Part shown: piece after piece, positions 41,407 through 45,981 of the stretch
Numbering within the stretch: the stretch's first letter is position 1
How the letters are laid out: every line of letters begins with the position of its first letter
Source: an uncultured Clostridia bacterium
GTDB taxonomy: Bacteria; Bacillota; Clostridia; Christensenellales; CAG-314
Direction of reading: 5' to 3'
Length of the DNA stretch: 45,981 bases
Assembly (NCBI GenBank): GCA_947625185.1
Contig: CANQNJ010000009.1
Coordinates: 1-45,981 of the forward strand
Notes under the pieces: model-generated
Seen by the model: only the letters and a program-made list of their open reading frames with translations
Told to the model about the DNA's origin: nothing
The model's database searches: none
Made by a program: the position numbers and the translations under genes

Positions 41407-42708
41407 ATGAATTTTTTCGGTACGGACGGAATACGCGGAACGTATGGCAGTACCTTGAAAGATAGTACTGCCTTTTTGCTCGGCAAGAGCCTTGCATTGC
41501 TCGGCGAATGCCCGATAATAGTAATTGCGCGCGATACCAGACAGTCGGGCGACAGCCTGTTTACCGCGCTTGCGCAGGGCGTGTACTCGGGCGGCGGCAA
41601 CGTCATCAACCTCGGAGTGCTGCCCACCAACGCCGTGGGGCACTTCGTGCGCAAGTTGGGCGGAGATTACGGCGTTATGATAACGGCAAGTCACAATCCG
41701 CCTTCGGACAACGGCTTGAAAGTATTTGACCGTTACGGGGTAAAGCTGTGCGCCTCCAAGCAGATAGTCGTGTCGCGTATGATGGCAAGTCTTATCAAGG
41801 AACGCGCAAGCGACGGCAAGATATACGAACCGGTATTCTACGATATAGACAATATTTACGCGGACGACGTTCTGCGCGCCGTCAACGTGCGTTTGCGCGG
41901 GGTGAGGATAGCGTTGGACTGCTGTTACGGCGCCGCATACCATGTCGCGCCGCTTGTATTTGCCAAGGCGGAAGCGGACGTCGCGGCTTATTGCAATCAG
42001 AACAACGGCGCGGAGATAAACGTAAATTGCGGCGCCACCCATCCGGAATTTCTCGCGGAAAAGATGCGATCGAACAATTGCGAATTGGGCTTCGCGTTTG
42101 ACGGAGACGCCGACAGACTGACGGTGTTCGAGGGAACGGAGCAAGTATCCAACAACAGGATATTCTACGCCTTTGCCAAGTATCTCAAAGAGCAGGGCAA
42201 GCTGCATTCCGATACGGTATGCGGCACGGTGCTGACAAACGGCGGAGTGGAGCAGGCGCTTAACCGTCTGGGCATCGGACTCGTGCGAGCGGCGGTGGGG
42301 GATACCAACGTGTTTGACAAGATGGTGGAGCTGTCGCTCGGCTTCGGCGGCGAAGAGAGCGGACACTATCTGATAACCGATTGCGCCACAAGCAGCGACG
42401 CAATCATCAACGCTTTGCTTGTGTGCCGTATCTTTGCGGAGAAGGGCAGTATTCTCCGATATACCGTCGAATGCGTTGACAAGCCATACGCCAGCGCGAC
42501 TATCCCGATAACGCGCGCCAACAGCAAGCTCGCCACGGAACGCAGCCTTGCCGCCGCGTCGGATAGGATAACGGCGCTGTATCCCTCATGCAGAGTAGTG
42601 CTTCGTCGAAGCGGCACGGAGAATGCCGTCCGCGCGTATCTCGAAGGCGAACAGTCCGCCGAAGCTATGAGCGCGGTGGTCGCTACTTTTGCACAGGAAG
42701 TAAAATAA
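41407..42708 (+). CDS. glmM: Phosphoglucosamine mutase
   Basis: 433 residues. Alpha-D-phosphohexomutase family with GlmM features: N-terminal FGTDGIRGTYG, phosphoserine loop ITASHNPPSDNG (Ser near 95), metal-binding DGDADR near 231-236, sugar-binding GGEESGHYL near 317, and the phosphate-binding RRSGTENAVRAYLEGE near the C-terminus. It converts glucosamine-6-phosphate to glucosamine-1-phosphate for UDP-GlcNAc and peptidoglycan synthesis. GGAG precedes the ATG. A strong terminator follows at 42716. GlmM works with GlmS and GlmU, which are not in this window. Confidence 0.93.
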   Translation: MNFFGTDGIRGTYGSTLKDSTAFLLGKSLALLGECPIIVIARDTRQSGDSLFTALAQGVYSGGGNVINLGVLPTNAVGHFVRKLGGDYGVMITASHNPPSDNGLKVFDRYGVKLCASKQIVVSRMMASLIKERASDGKIYEPVFYDIDNIYADDVLRAVNVRLRGVRIALDCCYGAAYHVAPLVFAKAEADVAAYCNQNNGAEINVNCGATHPEFLAEKMRSNNCELGFAFDGDADRLTVFEGTEQVSNNRIFYAFAKYLKEQGKLHSDTVCGTVLTNGGVEQALNRLGIGLVRAAVGDTNVFDKMVELSLGFGGEESGHYLITDCATSSDAIINALLVCRIFAEKGSILRYTVECVDKPYASATIPITRANSKLATERSLAAASDRITALYPSCRVVLRRSGTENAVRAYLEGEQSAEAMSAVVATFAQEVK

Positions 42709-42715
42709 TTTATCT

Positions 42716-42755
42716 CACCCCATATGCGCAAATTGTGTATATGGGGTGAAAAAAT
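42716..42755 (+). terminator. Terminator after glmM
   Basis: CACCCCATAT (42716-42725) pairs perfectly with ATATGGGGTG (42739-42748) and is followed by AAAAAATTT. The A-tract rather than T-tract on this side makes it weaker on the plus strand. Confidence 0.65.
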
Positions 42756-42834
42756 TTACTGTCGGCGCGTATTTTGCGACAAACGCGCACAAATTTCTTT
42801 TTATTTTTTTATTGTAATGGACGATTTTTTTTGT

Positions 42835-42863
42835 TTGACTGTACGGTATTATTTTGTTAGAAT
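42835..42863 (+). promoter_or_regulatory. Promoter for thyA
   Basis: TTGACT (42835-42840), 17-bp spacer, TAGAAT (42858-42863), about 50 bases before the ATG at 42914. Confidence 0.75.
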
Positions 42864-42913
42864 AGCTTTATCATAAGCCGCGCGACGGCAAGACGTTACG
42901 GAAGAGGTTGCAT

Positions 42914-43744
42914 ATGAGCAGAGCCGATGAAATATTTGTCAGTAACATCAAGGAAATATTGCAATACGGCGTCACCGACGAGGGGACAGACGTCAGACCT
43001 CATTGGGCGGACGGAACGCCTGCTTACACGCGCAAACGCTTTTGCATAGTCAATCGCTACGATCTTCAACGCGAATTTCCTATCCTGACACTCAGACGTA
43101 CGGCATTTAAGTCCGCGATAGACGAATTGCTGTGGATCTGGCAGAAGAAATCCAACAACGTTCACGACCTCGGCAGTCACATATGGGACAGTTGGGCGGA
43201 CGAAACGGGCAGTATCGGCAAGGCGTACGGCTATCAGTTGGGCGTCAAGAGCAAATATCCCGAGGGACAATTCGATCAGGTGGATCGCGTACTGTACGAT
43301 CTCAAACATCACCCTCTGTCCCGACGCATAATTACCAACATTTACGTCCACTCCGATCTCAGCGAGATGCACTTGTATCCGTGCGCCTATTCGGTAACGT
43401 TCAACGTATCCGGCAACAAGCTCAACGCCATACTCAATCAACGCTCCAACGATATGGCTGTCGCCAACAATTGGAACGTGGTGCAATATGCGGTATTGGT
43501 GCATATGTTGGCGCAGGTAAGCGGATTGCAAGCGGGAGAATTGGTTCACGTCATCGCAGACGCGCACGTTTACGACCGTCACGAGCAATCCGTCCGCAGA
43601 CTGATCGCAGGCACGCCGCACCCCGCGCCTAAGTTTGTCATTAACAAAGACGTTGCCGATTTTTATGAGTTTACTTTGGACGACTTCGCCCTCGAAGGAT
43701 ACGAGTTCGAGCCGTTTAACGAGAAATTCGAAGTGGCAATCTGA
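42914..43744 (+). CDS. thyA: Thymidylate synthase
   Basis: 276 residues. Classical folate-dependent ThyA: FPILTLRRTAFKSAIDELLWIWQ, catalytic Cys in YPCAYSVTF near 156, QRSNDMAVANNWNVVQYAVL, and DAHVYDRHEQ. It methylates dUMP to dTMP using methylenetetrahydrofolate, yielding dihydrofolate that the DHFR encoded next reduces. ATG 42914 is chosen over the TTG at 42908 because GGAAGAGG is well placed for it. Not the flavin-dependent ThyX type. Gap of 136 bases to the DHFR gene, with a stranded AAAAGGAG in between. Confidence 0.95.
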   Translation: MSRADEIFVSNIKEILQYGVTDEGTDVRPHWADGTPAYTRKRFCIVNRYDLQREFPILTLRRTAFKSAIDELLWIWQKKSNNVHDLGSHIWDSWADETGSIGKAYGYQLGVKSKYPEGQFDQVDRVLYDLKHHPLSRRIITNIYVHSDLSEMHLYPCAYSVTFNVSGNKLNAILNQRSNDMAVANNWNVVQYAVLVHMLAQVSGLQAGELVHVIADAHVYDRHEQSVRRLIAGTPHPAPKFVINKDVADFYEFTLDDFALEGYEFEPFNEKFEVAI

Positions 43745-43880
43745 CAGCGTCGGCGCACCGCGCGCATAGCGTCAATATAGCGAAGGCGCCGAGCAATCAA
43801 AAACATATTAAAAATAAAAGGAGCGCCGAGTCTATCCGACCGACGAACGTTTGGGCGAAAAAAATTATTACAGGTGACAT

Positions 43881-44363
43881 ATGAAATCGATAGTCGTTGT
43901 GGACAAAAATTGGGGGATAGGTAAGCGCGGGGGACTGCTGTTTCGGCTCAAAAAGGATATGGAGTTTTTCCGCAGGACCACTCTCGGCAAGACGGTGGTA
44001 ATGGGCGCCAATACGTATGCGAGTTTTCCGCACGGCGCCTTGCCGAACAGAACCAATATCGTGTTGGACGATAGCGGCAGACAATATCCCGACGCGGAGA
44101 GCGTAACCTCCGTCGAAGAGTTGAAGAAACTGCTGAGCCGATACGACGGCGACGACGTCTTTGTGATCGGAGGTGCAAGCGTATATGCGTTGTTGCTTGA
44201 TTGCTGCGACGAGGCTTTTGTTACCAAGGTGGACGCCGACGGAGAAGCGGAATTGTTCTTTCCCGATTTGGACGGCAAAGAGGATTGGCAGCTTGTCGAG
44301 CAGAGCGATCCCGTGGACGACAACGGCTATGAGATACGTTTCTGTCGTTATGCGCGGGTCTGA
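43881..44363 (+). CDS. folA: Dihydrofolate reductase
   Basis: 160 residues, typical length. N-terminal SIVVVDKNWGIGKRGGLLFRLKKDMEFFRRTT contains the folate site; GKTVVMGANTYASF and PNRTNIVLD bind NADPH; DVFVIGGASVYALLL is the conserved GG-X-(V/I)-Y block. The acidic residue expected near position 27 is found in LKKDMEFF. It regenerates tetrahydrofolate after ThyA and is the target class of trimethoprim. AGGTG precedes the ATG. The thyA-folA arrangement is a common functional pair. Confidence 0.93.
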   Translation: MKSIVVVDKNWGIGKRGGLLFRLKKDMEFFRRTTLGKTVVMGANTYASFPHGALPNRTNIVLDDSGRQYPDAESVTSVEELKKLLSRYDGDDVFVIGGASVYALLLDCCDEAFVTKVDADGEAELFFPDLDGKEDWQLVEQSDPVDDNGYEIRFCRYARV

Positions 44364-44448
44364 CAGGGCGGTTCGATGCAGTCGGGCACCGATTGCTGCG
44401 CGATATCCGTACGCGAGAGCGACAGGCGCATTTGTCCGCTGAAATCAG

Positions 44449-44477
44449 TTGTATAAAGTTGAATTGTATGCTATAAT
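44449..44477 (+). promoter_or_regulatory. Promoter for the MATE gene
   Basis: TTGTAT (44449-44454), 17-bp spacer, consensus TATAAT (44472-44477). Transcription would begin near 44484. Confidence 0.75.
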
Positions 44478-44482
44478 AACAG

Positions 44483-44514
44483 ACGGTTGTCGCTTTCGGC
44501 AACCGTTTGTTTGT
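44483..44514 (+). promoter_or_regulatory. Leader hairpin before the MATE gene
   Basis: A 10-bp stem ACGGTTGTCG (44483-44492) and CGGCAACCGT (44497-44506) with loop CTTT and one G-T pair, followed by TTTGTTTGTG. It lies at the very start of the expected mRNA, 13 bases before the ATG, where an SD should be but none is seen. It could be an attenuator, a stabilising 5' hairpin, or a terminator for upstream transcripts. Confidence 0.55.
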
Positions 44515-44519
44515 GTATT

Positions 44520-45981
44520 ATGAAAGAAATCACCGAAGAAAACGTTAGCGTCGAGCAATCCCAATCGGGAGAATATCAACTTCAATCGGACAAGATGCGC
44601 AACACCAAGATAGGCAAATTGCTGCTGACTATGAGTCTGCCGGCGATCATATCTATGTTGGTGCAATCGATGTACAATATCGTAGACTCGCTGTTCCTCA
44701 CGGGCATAAATTATATCCCCGCGGGATATGCCGGCAAAGCGATAGGACAGGACAGTTTCAACGCTGTAAGCATCGTTATGCCTATGACGATGATAGTTGT
44801 GGCAATAGGTATAGGCATAGGCGTCGGAGCCAACGCATACATCGCCCGCAAATTGGGCGAGGGCAACCGCGCTCACGCCGACAAAGCAGCCAAGACGGCG
44901 ATAGTGATGGTTATCGTCAGTTGGCTGTTGATGGTGTCGTTGGCGTTTGCCGTGTCCAAGCCGTTTATGCGCGCTTTCGTCAACGACGACAACGCCTCCG
45001 ATATCGATTACGTCGTCAATCAGGGCGCGCTGTATCTGGAAATATATATGGTAGGTTCGATAGGCGTGATTATGGATATCACCTGCGCGCGTATGCTGCA
45101 AGCTACGGGCAATATGAAGATACCTATGATAACGCAGCTTGTCGGAGCCGTAACCAATATCGTTTTGGACGCCGCCTTTATCGTAGGCTTCAAGTGGGGC
45201 GTATTGGGAGCTATCCTCGCCACCGTTATAGGTCAATGGGCTGCTGCGGGCATCGATATCGCTGCATTTTTCCTCAAAAAGCAGGACGTGTCCATCTCTC
45301 TGAAAGGTTTCCGCCCGCAGAAGAAATATTTTTTCCGTATATTTAAGATCGGTCTGCCGGCATTCGTTATGAATGCGATGAATTCCGTCGTCACGATCAT
45401 ACTCAATATTATGCTGCGCAAGTATGCCAACGGTATAACCGTGCTGTCGGCGTACTTCAAGGTGCAGTCCTTTGTGTTTATGCCCGTGTTCGGGTTGATG
45501 CAGGGCGCTATGCCGATAATGAGTTACAATTACGGCGCCAACGAGAAGAAGCGTTTCAACGATACTTTTAAGCTGGGTCTGTATATAGCTCTCGGCGTTA
45601 TGGCGGCGGGAACGCTGCTGTTTCAACTCTGCCCCGAATTGCTTATGTCCGTATTCAAGAGCAAGGCGCTATCGGAGGGACAGCTGCAAGAAGAACTTGA
45701 CGAAGCCAACCGAATACTCGTCGCCGAGGGCGCGTACGCCTTCCGCGCCATAAGCATAGCCTTTATCCCTGCGGCATTCAGCATACTTGTGATTAATATG
45801 TTGCAGTCCATCAATTGCCCCGTATCGAGCTTGCTTATGAGCCTGTCGCGACAGCTGATATTCCTCATACCGTCGGCGATACTGTTCAATTATCTGTGGC
45901 AACAGCAAGGCATATGGTTCTGCTATCCCGTGGCGGAAGTGATGTCCCTTATAGTTTATTCGCCGTTTGCCGTCCACGATT
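44520..45981 (+). CDS. MATE-family efflux transporter (3' end outside window)
   Basis: 487 codons are present and the gene continues past the window edge. After a 30-residue polar N-terminus come KMRNTKIGKLLLTMSLPAIISMLVQSMYNIVDSLF and further helices, the MATE pattern; GIGIGVGANAYIARKLGEGN and LSAYFKVQSFVFMPVFGLMQGAMPIMSYNYGA are typical second-half and linker signatures. These proteins export drugs or metabolites with Na+ or H+ antiport. The DHFR gene lies upstream on the same strand, but this gene has its own promoter. No Shine-Dalgarno precedes the ATG; a stable hairpin lies there. Confidence 0.85.
   Translation, partial: MKEITEENVSVEQSQSGEYQLQSDKMRNTKIGKLLLTMSLPAIISMLVQSMYNIVDSLFLTGINYIPAGYAGKAIGQDSFNAVSIVMPMTMIVVAIGIGIGVGANAYIARKLGEGNRAHADKAAKTAIVMVIVSWLLMVSLAFAVSKPFMRAFVNDDNASDIDYVVNQGALYLEIYMVGSIGVIMDITCARMLQATGNMKIPMITQLVGAVTNIVLDAAFIVGFKWGVLGAILATVIGQWAAAGIDIAAFFLKKQDVSISLKGFRPQKKYFFRIFKIGLPAFVMNAMNSVVTIILNIMLRKYANGITVLSAYFKVQSFVFMPVFGLMQGAMPIMSYNYGANEKKRFNDTFKLGLYIALGVMAAGTLLFQLCPELLMSVFKSKALSEGQLQEELDEANRILVAEGAYAFRAISIAFIPAAFSILVINMLQSINCPVSSLLMSLSRQLIFLIPSAILFNYLWQQQGIWFCYPVAEVMSLIVYSPFAVHD

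Noticed and set aside
42755-43880. Folate (THF) riboswitch upstream of thyA or folA
   Set aside because: I could not find the conserved core in either leader; ordinary promoter and SD suffice for thyA.

Overview
The window reads as chromosomal DNA of an anaerobic, endospore-forming member of the Bacillota, probably a Clostridia lineage with about 50% GC. The evidence is a SpoIIID regulator, a rubredoxin-like protein with a reverse-type rubrerythrin, a dimeric GlyRS, a type III glutamine synthetase, an rplM-rpsI operon, SD-led starts, and sigma-A promoters with an almost invariant 17-bp spacer. I cannot name a species. No tRNA, rRNA or CRISPR was seen.

Layout. 1-336: part of a structured dispersed repeat (second copy near 38.9 kb) and a terminator. 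0.5-5.7 kb: MFS transporter, small membrane protein, two convergent paralogous membrane GT2 glycosyltransferases. 5.8-9.6 kb (minus): Tex and GlyRS. 9.7-12.9 kb: Bax-inhibitor-1-like protein, DUF2804 protein, an IS30-type transposase scrap, SGNH hydrolase, SpoIIID. 13-17.2 kb: DUF697 protein, TtcA-like enzyme, rubredoxin-like protein and rubrerythrin, a decayed gene, YgjV-like protein, GNAT enzyme. 17.3-26.4 kb (plus): PHP phosphoesterase, VanW, DnaB, GlnRS, two zinc-ribbon proteins carrying ten ribbons, a short AlaRS. 26.6-29.8 kb: type III glutamine synthetase (minus), then ribosomal proteins L13 and S9.

The most interesting region is 30.1-38.8 kb. A tyrosine recombinase is followed, after its terminator, by a 25-bp imperfect inverted repeat (23/25 matches) enclosing about 138 bp of AT-rich DNA with promoter-like elements. 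Immediately downstream lies an operon of type IV prepilin-like proteins: a giant prepilin-signal protein with GLUG-like repeats and an InlB-like repeat, running through a +1 frame break into a Hint (intein-like) domain, then three small pilin-like proteins. I interpret this as a phase-variable pseudopilin/Hint surface system controlled by an invertible promoter. The arrangement is visible in the sequence; the switching is inference.

38.8-39.6 kb is an 840-bp gene-free stretch packed with hairpins, including the second repeat copy and a MITE-like segment. 39.6-46 kb: integral membrane protein, thioredoxin-reductase-like flavoprotein, GlmM, ThyA, DHFR, and a MATE transporter truncated by the window edge. 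Two genes (ttcA-like and PHP) have promoters placed so that transcription would begin at the ATG, suggesting leaderless mRNAs.
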